Shown here: positions 43,004-52,354 of the stretch, piece after piece
Position numbering within the stretch: position 1 is the stretch's first letter
How the letters are laid out: every line of letters starts with the position of its first letter
From: Salinibacterium sp. G-O1
GTDB lineage: Bacteria > Actinomycetota > Actinomycetes > Actinomycetales > Microbacteriaceae
Direction of reading: 5' to 3'
NCBI RefSeq assembly: GCF_030063305.1
Contig: NZ_JASISV010000002.1
Coordinates: forward strand, 806,001-870,000
DNA length: 64,000 bases
Position numbers and translations under genes: made by a program
The notes under the pieces: generated by a model
The model's database searches: none
The model's input: the letters and a program-made list of their open reading frames with translations, nothing else
Told to the model about the DNA's origin: nothing

Positions 43004-45177
43004 TGGCCAACCTGAGCCCCACACTTCCCGAGCTTCATCCCGGACTGATCGCCTCGGTCGTCGGTGGCAGTCACCCGCAGCCGCACGACACCCTCGGGCA
43101 GCATGCGTTTGAGAACGGTTTCGTGATCCGTGCGCTGCGGCCGCTGGCATCCAGCGTCACGGCTGTGCGCACGGATGGTTCCCGCGTCGAGCTCGCTCAC
43201 GTGGCGGATGGGCTCTGGCAGGGCTTCGCCGCCGGTGCCGGGCTGGCGTATCAGCTCGAGACACAATACGACGGCGCCGCAGACTGGGTCGCTGATGATC
43301 CGTACCGTTTTGTGTCGTCGGTGGGCGAGATGGACCTGTATTTGTGGGCCGAGGGTCGCCATGAACAGTTGTGGCATGTGCTCGGGTCACACTTCCGGCC
43401 GCATGAGGGCGTCGTCGGCACCAGCTTCTCGGTGTGGGCTCCCCACGCTCAGGCAGTTCGCGTTGTCGGTGATTTCAACAGCTGGAACGGGGTCGGGCAC
43501 GCCATGCGCCGCCTCGACGACAACGGCGTCTGGGAGCTATTCGTGCCAGCACTCGACCCCGGCAACACCTACAAGTTCGAGATCCTCACCCCTCACGACG
43601 GGTGGGTCACCCGAGCCGATCCCATGGCACGCTACACCGAGGTCTCCCCCGCTACCGGCTCGAAGGTCGGCCAGACCCAATACACCTGGGCAGACGACTC
43701 GTGGATGTCACGGCGCGCGTCAACCGACCCGCAGAACTCCCCCATGAGCGTGTACGAGCTCCACGTGGGATCGTGGCGGCCAGGGCTGAACTATCGCAGC
43801 CTCGCCGTCGAGCTGATCGACTATGTCACCCAGCTCGGTTTCACGCACGTCGAATTCATGCCGCTCGCCGAGCATCCATTCGGTGGATCCTGGGGCTACC
43901 AGGTGACCGGCTATTTCGCGCCAACCAGCCGGTTCGGTCACCCAGACGACCTCAAGTTCCTCATCGACAGCCTTCATCAGGCTGGCATCGGCGTGATCAT
44001 GGACTGGGTTCCCGGCCATTTCCCCAAGGATGAGTGGGCGTTGGCGAAGTTCGACGGCCTGCCACTCTACGAGCACTCGGATCCCCGCCGTGGCGAGCAG
44101 ATGGACTGGGGCACGCTTATCTTCAACTTCGGCGATTCGCAGGTGCGCAACTTCCTCGTCGCCAACGCGCTGTACTGGCTCGAGGAGTTCCACATCGACG
44201 GGCTCAGGGTCGATGCCGTGGCATCCATGCTCTATCTTGACTACTCCCGCGAAGAGGGCGAGTGGCTGCCGAACCAGTACGGCGGACGCGAGAATCTCGA
44301 AGCGATCGGCTTCCTGCAGGAGGTCAACGCGACCGCCTACAAGCGCAACCCCGGAGTCATCATGATCGCCGAGGAGTCGACGTCATGGCCCGGCGTCACC
44401 AAGCCGACAACCTCATCCGGTCTCGGTTATGGCATGAAGTGGAACATGGGGTGGATGAACGACACCCTGCGCTACATGGAGGAAGACCCGGTCAACCGGT
44501 CGTGGCACCACAACCTGCTCACCTTCGGGCTCATCTATGCGTTCAGCGAGAGCTTCCTGTTGCCCATCAGCCATGACGAGGTCGTGCACGGCAAGGGGTC
44601 GCTGCTGCACAAGATGCCGGGCGACCAGTGGCAGAAGCTGGCCAACGTGCGGGTCTACCTCGCGTTCATGTGGGCTCATCCTGGCAAGCAGCTGCTGTTC
44701 ATGGGCAGTGAATTCGGGCAGCCCTCTGAGTGGAGCGAAGACCGGGGGCTTGACTGGTGGATTCTCGACCAGCCTGTGCATCAGGGCCTGCAGAAGCTCG
44801 TGACCAACCTCAACAAGACCTACACGGCGAGCCCCGCACTGTGGGAGCAGGACAACGACTCCGCAGGATTCGAATGGCTTGACGGCGGCAACTCGGCGCA
44901 GAACGTGGTGGCCTTCGTGCGCTGGTCACGCTCCGGTGAACCGCTCGTCGGAATCTTCAACTTCGGCGGCAATCCGGTTGGCCCATACCGCATCGGCCTG
45001 CCGTTTGCCGGAACGTGGGACGAGGTCATCAACACCGATGCCGAGGAGTTCGGCGGATCCGGCGTAGGAAACTACGGCTCAGTGCAGGCCTCAGACGAGC
45101 ACTTCCAGGGCCGCCCTGCCTCGGTCGAGCTGACCCTGCCGCCGCTCGGAGGCCTCTGGCTGAAGCCGCGCCGCTAG
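43003..45177 (+). CDS. glgB: 1,4-alpha-glucan branching enzyme GlgB
   Basis: A 724-residue GH13_9 branching enzyme with two N-terminal beta-sandwich modules (about 10-110 and 120-225), and catalytic Asp404 (DGLRVDAVAS), Glu457 (MIAEESTSWP) and Asp525 (ISHDEVVHG). It introduces alpha-1,6 branches into the chains built by GlgE; the glgE-glgB pair is the core of the maltosyl pathway. It starts at the ATG overlapping the glgE stop. It converges on the 140-residue gene with an 18-nt gap. Confidence 0.97.
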   Translation: MANLSPTLPELHPGLIASVVGGSHPQPHDTLGQHAFENGFVIRALRPLASSVTAVRTDGSRVELAHVADGLWQGFAAGAGLAYQLETQYDGAADWVADDPYRFVSSVGEMDLYLWAEGRHEQLWHVLGSHFRPHEGVVGTSFSVWAPHAQAVRVVGDFNSWNGVGHAMRRLDDNGVWELFVPALDPGNTYKFEILTPHDGWVTRADPMARYTEVSPATGSKVGQTQYTWADDSWMSRRASTDPQNSPMSVYELHVGSWRPGLNYRSLAVELIDYVTQLGFTHVEFMPLAEHPFGGSWGYQVTGYFAPTSRFGHPDDLKFLIDSLHQAGIGVIMDWVPGHFPKDEWALAKFDGLPLYEHSDPRRGEQMDWGTLIFNFGDSQVRNFLVANALYWLEEFHIDGLRVDAVASMLYLDYSREEGEWLPNQYGGRENLEAIGFLQEVNATAYKRNPGVIMIAEESTSWPGVTKPTTSSGLGYGMKWNMGWMNDTLRYMEEDPVNRSWHHNLLTFGLIYAFSESFLLPISHDEVVHGKGSLLHKMPGDQWQKLANVRVYLAFMWAHPGKQLLFMGSEFGQPSEWSEDRGLDWWILDQPVHQGLQKLVTNLNKTYTASPALWEQDNDSAGFEWLDGGNSAQNVVAFVRWSRSGEPLVGIFNFGGNPVGPYRIGLPFAGTWDEVINTDAEEFGGSGVGNYGSVQASDEHFQGRPASVELTLPPLGGLWLKPRR

Positions 45178-45195
45178 CGCGCTGTCGGCCCGTCG

Positions 45196-45618
45196 TCAGG
45201 ATTGCTGTCGGCGCGGTCGGCGTCGTCCGCCAGGCGGCGTGCCAGCGGTGATCCCCGCGGGTACCGTGAGCATTCCGCTGAGGAGTGAACGTCGGATGCC
45301 ACCATCCGGCGTCTCGTTTCGCGGCCGGATGACGGCTCCCGTGCGATAGTCGCGCAACTCGAAGCCCTCGAAGTCGTACAGCGTGGAGTATCCGGCTTCC
45401 TTCTCGGCCGCCACCGAAGCCGATTGGCGGCGTCCTACCCACCACACCACCACCGCGGCAACGACCACGAGCACGGCAGTGGTGGCGGCGAGCGCCGGGC
45501 TGTCCACCGACCGCGAGCCGCCCAGCACGAGGATCAGGATGATCGCCACCAGCGTGACGAGCAGCACGAGCCGTCGGCGCAGCTCCCACCGACCCGCTGA
45601 GACTGGTGCGCGGTCCAT
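45196..45618 (-). CDS. small membrane protein, 140 residues, unknown function
   Basis: Two hydrophobic helices (about 15-35 and 43-63) are followed by a hydrophilic C-terminal part with YDFEGFELRDYRTGAVIRPR and a basic, Gly/Pro-rich tail. The family is not recognised. It is the last gene of a three-gene minus-strand operon (582-residue membrane protein, thioredoxin-TPR protein, this gene), starting 3 nt after the thioredoxin-TPR stop. Confidence 0.65.
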   Translation of the reverse strand: MDRAPVSAGRWELRRRLVLLVTLVAIILILVLGGSRSVDSPALAATTAVLVVVAAVVVWWVGRRQSASVAAEKEAGYSTLYDFEGFELRDYRTGAVIRPRNETPDGGIRRSLLSGMLTVPAGITAGTPPGGRRRPRRQQS

Positions 45619-45621
45619 GGG

Positions 45622-46539
45622 TTAGTACAGCAGGAGTGTGAGTCGCCGACGAGCAACGCCCACGCGCTCGTCGTCCGCTCCGGCGATCTCGAAGTAGTCG
45701 AGGATCCTCGCGCGCACCCGATTCTTGCCGTCAGCGTCGAGGCATGGGAAGAGGTCGAGCAGCCGGGCGAAGGCGTCATCCAGATGTCCACCTGCCACGT
45801 CGAGGTCGGCGACAGCGAGTTGAGCGTCGACGTCGGTGACGGATGCGGCCGCCGCGGCGCGCACGGCCTCAGCCGTCGTGCCGTCGAGTCTGGCCAACAG
45901 CGACACCTGGGCAAGTCCCGCAACGGCAAGGCTGTCGCGGGGGTTCTGAGCGATGGCCGTCTCGTACTCTTTGATCGCGGTCGCGAAGTCGCCGGCAGAG
46001 ATCGCGTCAAACGCCTCCTGATGGTGCGGAGGCAGGGGCTCTTCGACCGGCTCGGCGTCGACGGCAGCCTCATCGGGAACCTGGATCGACCCTGTCACGT
46101 TGTTCTGAGCAGCAAGCTGCAGCACCTGGTCCATGATCTCGCGCAGCTCCGGTTCGGCGAGGACACCCGTGAACAACTGCACGGGACGGCCGCCGACCAC
46201 GGCCGCGACGGTCGGAACCTGCTGCACCTGGAACGCCTGCACGAGCTGCGGGTTGGTGGACGCATCCACCGTCACCAGCACGAATCGGCCACCGTATTGC
46301 GTCACGAAGTCTGCAAGCGACGCCTCGACTCCCTGGCCGTAGAACTCGACAATGACGGGGACTGTCGATGAGAGCTCGAGAACCTCGGTGAACGTCGAGT
46401 CAGTCGATGACCTCACCACCCCGCCAGCGGCGGGCGCCTGGGCGCCTGGGGCTCCGGGAGCGGGCGACGCCGGTCGCACGAGAGACGACAGGTCTACCGC
46501 CCCGCGCAGGTTGGCGCCGTTCAGCGGTGCGTTGGTCAT
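45622..46539 (-). CDS. thioredoxin-fold plus TPR protein without redox cysteines (CnoX/YbbN-like)
   Basis: A 305-residue protein. The thioredoxin-like domain is about 50-160: VPVIVEFYGQG, FVLVTVDASTNPQLVQAFQVQQVPT and LFTGVLAEPELREIMDQV. At the place of CxxC there is YGQGVEAS, so it cannot act as a dithiol oxidoreductase. The C-terminal half is a set of TPR-like helices (QEAFDAISAGDFATAIKEYETAI). This layout is that of CnoX/YbbN-type chaperones, which hold unfolding proteins. It overlaps the upstream gene by 4 nt. Confidence 0.82.
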   Translation of the reverse strand: MTNAPLNGANLRGAVDLSSLVRPASPAPGAPGAQAPAAGGVVRSSTDSTFTEVLELSSTVPVIVEFYGQGVEASLADFVTQYGGRFVLVTVDASTNPQLVQAFQVQQVPTVAAVVGGRPVQLFTGVLAEPELREIMDQVLQLAAQNNVTGSIQVPDEAAVDAEPVEEPLPPHHQEAFDAISAGDFATAIKEYETAIAQNPRDSLAVAGLAQVSLLARLDGTTAEAVRAAAAASVTDVDAQLAVADLDVAGGHLDDAFARLLDLFPCLDADGKNRVRARILDYFEIAGADDERVGVARRRLTLLLY

Positions 46540-48284
46540 CCGATCTCCCCAGCTTTAACGAGCCCCTGGGTGTACCCCAGCAGGACGATCTTTTCGCCGC
46601 TGCCCGTGGGCGGCATGTAGAACAACAACTGGTCACCGTAGGTGGCGACCACTCCCTTAGAGCTGACGGCGAGCCCGGAGAGTGCCTTGACCTGGCCCGA
46701 GGTGTTCACCGCGGCGCCCTCCTCGATCGGTGCCACGGTGGTGGTCTCGTTGAGGTTGACGACGATCAGGGCACCGGCGTCGTTTGTTGCAAGCGAAATG
46801 GCGTCGGCCTCCCCAATTCCGCTGGCGAACGCGACACTGGCCGTCGTCGGCAGGGCTTGGCGCACTGACTCTTTGTATGCGGGGCCCACCGCGGTTCGCA
46901 GGCTGTCACCCTCCGCCTCGAACTGGTCGTAGAACTCGCTGTCGACATCCTTGTCGAGGATGTCTGCGTAAGCGAGCGCGATCTCGGTTGGAGTCAGTCG
47001 CAGTACCGGGCTGTCGGGGAGCAGGCGCGCTGCGCCAACGTCGGCCTGAGCGACATCCGGGATCTTCTGCGATGGTTCGAGGGTCACCGCGTACATCACC
47101 TTGTATGGCTCGCGCGCATCGGCCTGCTCGAGGAACAGCGCGATCGACGGAATCGTGTCGTCGGTGTCATCCTGAATCACGGCGAAAACCGTGCGCGGCC
47201 AGGTATCGGTCTGCTGCGGAAGCGTCAGCTTCACGGGGCCAGCCGGGATTGCCGGCAGGGTGGCGAGAGTGGGATCGGCCGAAACGATCGCGTAGTTGGC
47301 GGTTCGAAGCTCCAGGGCTGCCCCATCGAAACGCGTGGCAAGCAGCGTTGCGTCCTTCGCTTCGTCGGCAGCCGCGGCGACCTTCGATACGTCCGCGATG
47401 ATGCGCTCCGCCTGTGAGACGGTGACGGCCGGAGGGTCTGCAACGGCCGCAGCGGTCGTTGCCGATGCGCTCGGAGTGGGCTTGCTGGAGGCGTTCTCGG
47501 TGGTGAGAACGCCCGAGGTGCAGCCGCTGAGCACGAGAGTTCCGGCAAGCAACAGCGGAGCAGCGATCATGCCGCGACCGAGCGAGCGCCGGCCGACGGC
47601 AGGCTTCGCAATCGACTTGCGGGGCAGCTTGTAGCTTGGCTTCTTCGGAACCTTGGGCATCTTGAGCTGTTTGCGTCGGGGGCCACGCAACTTGCGCATG
47701 TGGGTGATGGCCCAGAGCAGGAAGAGCAGCCCGAGCAGCAGCGCCACGGCACCGCCCACGATCAGCGGACCCGAGAAAGGCGTGGCGTTGTCGAGCGGCC
47801 ACGCAAGGCTGACGGTTCCCGCCGCCGGCTCCACACCATCTGACACCACGACGAAGGAGAAGTCTGACGGCACGCTGACACGAAGGGACAGCTCACGATC
47901 ACGCTCGTACTCGTTCAGCCAGAGGTCGGAACCCGCCGGGTTCGGAACTTCGGACTCGGCGCCACGAACGAGAGTGTCCGTCAACTCAAGCGTCTCGGGG
48001 TCGAAGCCGATCTCATTGTGGGTGGTGTCCCCCACCCATGCCAGGACGTCGGTGGTGCGCCCGTAGGCGGCAAAAATCTTGTCGGCGCCCGAGATGGTCA
48101 GCGACTGGTTGCCGTCGTACGCGTTGAGCGCAGCCCCGTCGATGACGGTCACCGCGGATTTTGTCGACACCGAGGTCGTCAGCACCGCCTGATCGGGCTC
48201 GGCAAAGACTGTGCGCTGCGCGATTCCAGCGCCGATCATGACGGCGGCGAGCACAAAACTGATGATGGCGAGAACAAATCGCAC
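46536..48284 (-). CDS. membrane protein with an internal lipoprotein-like signal, 582 residues
   Basis: Residues 1-22 and about 174-194 are membrane helices with an extracytoplasmic beta-rich domain between. A strongly basic linker (195-238) leads to MIAAPLLLAGTLVLSGC at 239-255, a canonical lipoprotein signal with lipobox LSGC at 252-255, and a further extracytoplasmic domain of about 325 residues. Either it is a fusion of a membrane protein with a lipoprotein, or the ATG at 47570 (Met239) is a second start for a separate lipoprotein. I do not recognise the domains. First gene of a three-gene operon. Confidence 0.7.
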   Translation of the reverse strand: MRFVLAIISFVLAAVMIGAGIAQRTVFAEPDQAVLTTSVSTKSAVTVIDGAALNAYDGNQSLTISGADKIFAAYGRTTDVLAWVGDTTHNEIGFDPETLELTDTLVRGAESEVPNPAGSDLWLNEYERDRELSLRVSVPSDFSFVVVSDGVEPAAGTVSLAWPLDNATPFSGPLIVGGAVALLLGLLFLLWAITHMRKLRGPRRKQLKMPKVPKKPSYKLPRKSIAKPAVGRRSLGRGMIAAPLLLAGTLVLSGCTSGVLTTENASSKPTPSASATTAAAVADPPAVTVSQAERIIADVSKVAAAADEAKDATLLATRFDGAALELRTANYAIVSADPTLATLPAIPAGPVKLTLPQQTDTWPRTVFAVIQDDTDDTIPSIALFLEQADAREPYKVMYAVTLEPSQKIPDVAQADVGAARLLPDSPVLRLTPTEIALAYADILDKDVDSEFYDQFEAEGDSLRTAVGPAYKESVRQALPTTASVAFASGIGEADAISLATNDAGALIVVNLNETTTVAPIEEGAAVNTSGQVKALSGLAVSSKGVVATYGDQLLFYMPPTGSGEKIVLLGYTQGLVKAGEIG

Positions 48285-48585
48285 GAACTTACTCCTTTCG
48301 CACTACCCAGCCAGACATCAGTCCGGACACCCTCCGCCACGGGAAGCGGATGCTCGCACTCGGGGCGAGAGGAGGGGCTCCCCGATGCGGGGAGTAGTAG
48401 CAACAAAGACGTTCAAGAATAGCGGATGCGGCCGGGTGCGTCTAACGGTTCGTCTGGGAATCTCCCGCACGTTTCCCGAGTAATTTTGTGATGAATCATC
48501 ATGTTCTTGCGCGTTCCCCCGCGATTCCGGGCGTAGCGCAACACGCTAAACTCTCACCGTTACCCACACGTTCCAAGGAGATGTC
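48285..48585. promoter_or_regulatory. divergent promoter region before the coiled-coil gene
   Basis: This 301-bp gap holds no supported gene. On the plus strand TAAACT (48547-48552) fits a -10 box and AAGGAG sits 7 nt before the ATG 48586, so this transcript has a normal leader. A hairpin-forming GGGGCTCCCC-like segment is near 48373-48400. Confidence 0.35.
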
Positions 48586-50502
48586 ATGGCCGCAGACGAC
48601 ACCACTTTCGGCACAGAACTGCGCGGCTATAAGAAGGAAGAGGTCGACAGGGCTGTTCAGCAGCTGCGTGCCGAGCTCATCAAAGCGAACTCAGGTCGCA
48701 GTGACTCAGCCAAAGAGGTCAAGCGCCTCCTTGCAGTCAACGAAGATCTTCAGGCCGAGCTCGACGAGAGCGGAAGCCCGACCTATGCCGGGTTGGGTAC
48801 CAAGCTCGAGAACACCCTCCGTGTCGCAGAAGAGCAGTCGACCAAGCTGATCAGCCAGGCCGATATCGACGCCGAGAAGCTGCGAACCACCACGGCCTCT
48901 GAGGTCGCGAAACTTAAAGCAGACGCACAACTGGAGGTCGCCCGGGCATCAGACGCCGCAGCGGAGGCCGCGAATCTTCTGCTGAGTGAGGCACGGACAG
49001 AGGCTGACGCAATGGTCTCCGCTGCGCGAGCAGACGCAGATGCAATGACTCAGGATGCGATGCGCGAGGCCGGCGCCATTCGAGGAGCGGTAGCCACTGA
49101 AGCTGCAGAACTTCGCACCACATCAAAGCGTGAGGCGGCGGCGGTGCGCGCGCAGGCCGACCACGAAGCTGCAGAGCTCACCGCGACCGCAAGCCGGGAA
49201 GCCGCAGAGGCTCGAGAGCTCGCCGCCCAGCTCTCCCGGGACTCCGAACTGGGGCGCGCAACGTTCGAGAACGAGAACGCCACCCTGCGCGCCGACCTTG
49301 CCCGCGACATCGAGCAGGGTCGCACCGACCTGGAGCGAGAGCTTGCGACAGGCAGAGCCGAGCTCGCGGCGGAGATCGCCACGGCGCGCGAGTCGTTCGA
49401 CCACGAGATTGCCGCCCAGCGCGAGAAGCTCGCCAACGACACCGCTCGCGACCAGGATCAACTGCGGATCGACACCGATTCCGCACAGGCAACTCTTGAG
49501 GCCGAGACCCAGGCGGCCCACGCGGCACTGGCGGCCGAGACAGAAGCTGCCCGTGCATCGCTTGATTCCCAGACGGAGGCTGCTCGCGCCGCGCTGGAGT
49601 CTGCCACAGCCAACACCAGGGCCACGCTCGAGGCCGAAGCAGCGACAACTCGCGCGGCGTTTGAGACCGAGTCCTCCGCGGCGTGGGCAGCGCTCGAGGC
49701 CGAGACGACCACCGCTCGCGCAGCGCTGGAGAGCGACACGACTACGGCGCGAATCGCGCTCGAGGCCGACACGAAGACCGCGCACAACAAACTCGCCAAG
49801 AACATGGCGGCGGCGCAGGCTGCACTCGACGCGGACACCGCAGAGAAGCTGGCCAGCCTGCACGCGGAGATCACCGAACAGCGTGCAGCACTCGATGCCG
49901 AAATTTCTGAGGCTCGCGCGGCACTCACGCACGACATCGACAAGCAGACGGCCGATCTCGCGCGCGAGATCGAACGTCAGCGTGCCGAGCTTGCGGCCGA
50001 GACGGAGACCACCCGTGCCGCACTCGCTCACGAGACCGAGGAAGCACGATCGACTCTGGCCACTCGCACCGAGCAGGACCGCATCGACCACGAACTCGAC
50101 ATGACGGAGCGTCGCGACCGCGCCGAGAAGGAGTTCCTGGCGAAGCACCAGGAGGCGAGCACCCAGACACAGAAGTATCTGGAGGAGGCACAGGCGCAAC
50201 TCGCCGAGATCATCCGCCAGACCGACACCAAACGCCAACAGGCGAGCACGCTTGACTCGACGTCCAAGTCTGCCGCCAAGAAGACCCGGGATTCTGCGGC
50301 CGCGAACGCCAAAGAGGTGCTCGACAACGCCGAGACTCGCGCTGCGGCGATGATCGCCGACGCAGAGAAGCGCAGTTCTGAGCTCGTGTCTGAAGCGGAA
50401 GAGCGCCTCGCGAAGATTATGCTCGAACGAGACACGGTGGCCGGTTACCTCGAGAACCTCCGCGGTGTCCTGCAGCAGGCAGAGAAGATGTCTGCTGGCT
50501 AG
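48586..50502 (+). CDS. long coiled-coil protein with DivIVA-like N-terminus and 26 hendecad repeats
   Basis: A 638-residue, almost wholly helical protein. The first ~40 residues (TELRGYKKEEVDRAVQQL) resemble DivIVA/Wag31 family N-termini, which bind curved membrane. Residues 217-502 consist of 26 consecutive 11-residue units, most ending in Leu (for example AAETEAARASL and DAEISEARAAL). The C-terminal part ends in VAGYLENLRGVLQQAEKMSAG, also DivIVA-like. Hendecads form straight rods or right-handed coiled coils. A cytoskeletal or polar scaffold role is inferred. AAGGAG precedes the ATG. A permease gene follows after 32 nt. Confidence 0.8.
   Translation: MAADDTTFGTELRGYKKEEVDRAVQQLRAELIKANSGRSDSAKEVKRLLAVNEDLQAELDESGSPTYAGLGTKLENTLRVAEEQSTKLISQADIDAEKLRTTTASEVAKLKADAQLEVARASDAAAEAANLLLSEARTEADAMVSAARADADAMTQDAMREAGAIRGAVATEAAELRTTSKREAAAVRAQADHEAAELTATASREAAEARELAAQLSRDSELGRATFENENATLRADLARDIEQGRTDLERELATGRAELAAEIATARESFDHEIAAQREKLANDTARDQDQLRIDTDSAQATLEAETQAAHAALAAETEAARASLDSQTEAARAALESATANTRATLEAEAATTRAAFETESSAAWAALEAETTTARAALESDTTTARIALEADTKTAHNKLAKNMAAAQAALDADTAEKLASLHAEITEQRAALDAEISEARAALTHDIDKQTADLAREIERQRAELAAETETTRAALAHETEEARSTLATRTEQDRIDHELDMTERRDRAEKEFLAKHQEASTQTQKYLEEAQAQLAEIIRQTDTKRQQASTLDSTSKSAAKKTRDSAAANAKEVLDNAETRAAAMIADAEKRSSELVSEAEERLAKIMLERDTVAGYLENLRGVLQQAEKMSAG
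49234..50091 (+). repeat. 26 contiguous 11-residue (33-bp) coding repeats
   Basis: Every unit is exactly 33 bp with no break in phase, from residue 217 (unit SRDSELGRATF) to 502 (unit ATRTEQDRIDH). Consensus is (E/A/D)-A-E-T-x-x-A-R-A-A-L. The units differ at DNA level, so this is an old, selected repeat rather than a recent tandem expansion. Confidence 0.9.
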
Positions 50503-50534
50503 TTCGACCTTTCGCCGACGACTGAAGGACAGCC

Positions 50535-51596
50535 GTGAAGATCCATAGCCCGTTCCTCTTCGGCCTGCTCGGCGGACTCGGAGTGCTCGTTGCCCTCGGT
50601 ATTGGCGCAACGATCGGCTCCCTTGCCACGATCCTGACCTACATCGGCGCCGCGTTGTTCCTCGCGCTCGGTCTGGATCCATTGGTCACCTGGCTCGAGA
50701 AGCAGAAGTTCCCGAGGCCGTTGGCTATCGCAACAGTCCTCGTGGCCGTGCTCGGGGTGTTCACTGGGCTCGTATTCGCCATCATCCCCGTCATCACGGA
50801 GCAGGTTCAGACCGCCGTCGAGGCGACCCCTGACCTGATCACCTCCTTCAACGACGGAACTCTCAGGGCCAACATCGAGCAGGTCGTTCCCTGGTTCGAC
50901 GTGCAAGGGGCGCTGGATGGCCTTCAGGGCTGGCTGAATACCCTCGACTTCACGAGCATCGGCGGTGGCGTGCTCAGCGTTGGCCTCGGCATTGCCACGG
51001 GAGTCACCGGCGCCATCATCGTGCTGATCCTGACCATCTACTTCGTCTCGTCACTCACCGGCCTCAAGCGGGGCCTGTACCAGCTCGTGCCAGCATCAAA
51101 GCGGCCCAGCTTCATCGATCTCGCCGAGCAGGTGGCTGCTGCGGTTGGACGCTACGTCATCGGGCAGGGATCACTCGCTCTCGTGAACGGCGTGCTGTCA
51201 TTCCTTGTGCTCACGCTGATCCTCCCGCTGTTCGGATTCCCGGTGAAGTACTCGGCTCTGCTCGCGTTCATTGCCTTCCTCGGGTCGCTGATTCCGCTCG
51301 TCGGAACGGTGTCCGGTTCGATAATCATCACCCTGCTCGTTCTGCTGTTCAACGGCCCGCCGAGCGTGATCGCCGTGGGGATCTACTACCTCGTCTACAT
51401 GCAGGTCGAGGCGTACATCCTGAATCCCCGGATCATGGCGAGAGCCGTCAAAATTCCCGGCGCGATCGTCGTGATTGCGGCTCTCGCCGGCGGAACCCTG
51501 ATGGGAATCCTCGGCGCGCTCATCGCCATCCCGGTGGCAGCGGCGATCATGCTGATCATCAACCAGGTGTTCGTGCCGCGGCAAAACGAGCTCTAG
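50535..51596 (+). CDS. AI-2E family transporter, second paralogue
   Basis: A 353-residue AI-2E/PerM permease with a hydrophobic hairpin at about 5-60, further helices at about 68-90 and 150-180, and a C-terminal bundle from about 210. The family end is present: MQVEAYILNPRIMARAVKIPG then a Gly/Ala-rich segment ending IPVAAAIMLI. GTG start 32 nt after the coiled-coil gene, so they are likely co-transcribed. This suggests the permease and the coiled-coil protein act in one envelope process, which is only an inference. Confidence 0.85.
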   Translation: MKIHSPFLFGLLGGLGVLVALGIGATIGSLATILTYIGAALFLALGLDPLVTWLEKQKFPRPLAIATVLVAVLGVFTGLVFAIIPVITEQVQTAVEATPDLITSFNDGTLRANIEQVVPWFDVQGALDGLQGWLNTLDFTSIGGGVLSVGLGIATGVTGAIIVLILTIYFVSSLTGLKRGLYQLVPASKRPSFIDLAEQVAAAVGRYVIGQGSLALVNGVLSFLVLTLILPLFGFPVKYSALLAFIAFLGSLIPLVGTVSGSIIITLLVLLFNGPPSVIAVGIYYLVYMQVEAYILNPRIMARAVKIPGAIVVIAALAGGTLMGILGALIAIPVAAAIMLIINQVFVPRQNEL

Positions 51597-51604
51597 GCGC
51601 GAAC

Positions 51605-52354
51605 TCAGCCGTTCCAGAGGGTCGGCAGTGGCAGAACCCCGGGGTTGAGGCGTGCGACGACCTCAGACAGCACCCGGTACGTCTGCTCCTCCCCCACCCA
51701 GAGGTGCTTGCCGCCGTCGACGGCCACGAGTTCCAGGTGCGGGATTCCCGCGAACGCGACAGCCGCCTCAGTGGGTTTCAGGTAGTCATCGAACTCGGGG
51801 ATCAGTGCGACCATCGTGGTACCCGAGCCTGCCCACGCCGCCAGGTCGGCCTGGGTGGTCGTGCGCAACGGCGGCGAAAGCAGGATGATGCCATCGACGG
51901 GATAGTCGCGGCCGTGGGTAAGCACGACGTCGGTTCCGAATGACCAACCCAGCAGCCACGGATTCGGCAGGCCGCGCTGAATGACGAACGACATCGCCGC
52001 GTCAAGATCGTGTCGTTCGTCGATGCCGTGCCCAAACTCGCCCTCCGAGGTGCCTCGAGGCGACGTGACTCCCCTGAAGTTGAACCTGAGCACGGCGATA
52101 TCGGCCAGGGCCGGCAACCGCGCCGCAGCCTTGCGGAGGATGTGCGAATCCATGAACCCGCCGGCGGTGGGCAATGGATGAAGCGTCAGGAGGGTCGCGA
52201 CAGGCTCGGCATTGAGCGGCAGCGCAAGCTCGCCCACGAGGGTCAACCCGTCGTCGGTGTGCAGCACGATCTCCTCGCGGCGCGCGGGAAGTTCCACCCC
52301 GCCGCGGATCTCGATCGACGCCGCGCCGTTGTCATTCATGGGGTCATCTTTCAT
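51605..52354 (-). CDS. alpha/beta hydrolase
   Basis: A 249-residue alpha/beta hydrolase of the small dienelactone-hydrolase-like kind. HPLPTAGGFMDSHILRKAA, the nucleophile elbow GWSFGTD, LSPPLR, and a late GGKHLW with the catalytic histidine are visible; an Asp in ALIPEFDDYLKP completes the likely triad. It cleaves an ester or peptide-like substrate that is unknown. I start at 52354, whose ATG overlaps the upstream stop (ATGA); 52339 is an alternative. Convergent on the permease gene. Confidence 0.82.
   Translation of the reverse strand: MKDDPMNDNGAASIEIRGGVELPARREEIVLHTDDGLTLVGELALPLNAEPVATLLTLHPLPTAGGFMDSHILRKAAARLPALADIAVLRFNFRGVTSPRGTSEGEFGHGIDERHDLDAAMSFVIQRGLPNPWLLGWSFGTDVVLTHGRDYPVDGIILLSPPLRTTTQADLAAWAGSGTTMVALIPEFDDYLKPTEAAVAFAGIPHLELVAVDGGKHLWVGEEQTYRVLSEVVARLNPGVLPLPTLWNG

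Noticed and set aside
49123-50682. 519-codon open frame antisense to the coiled-coil gene
   Set aside because: It is open only because the repeated GAG/GCC/CGC codons of the hendecad array have no stops in the complementary frame; its translation is Arg/Gly/Cys-rich without any family motif.
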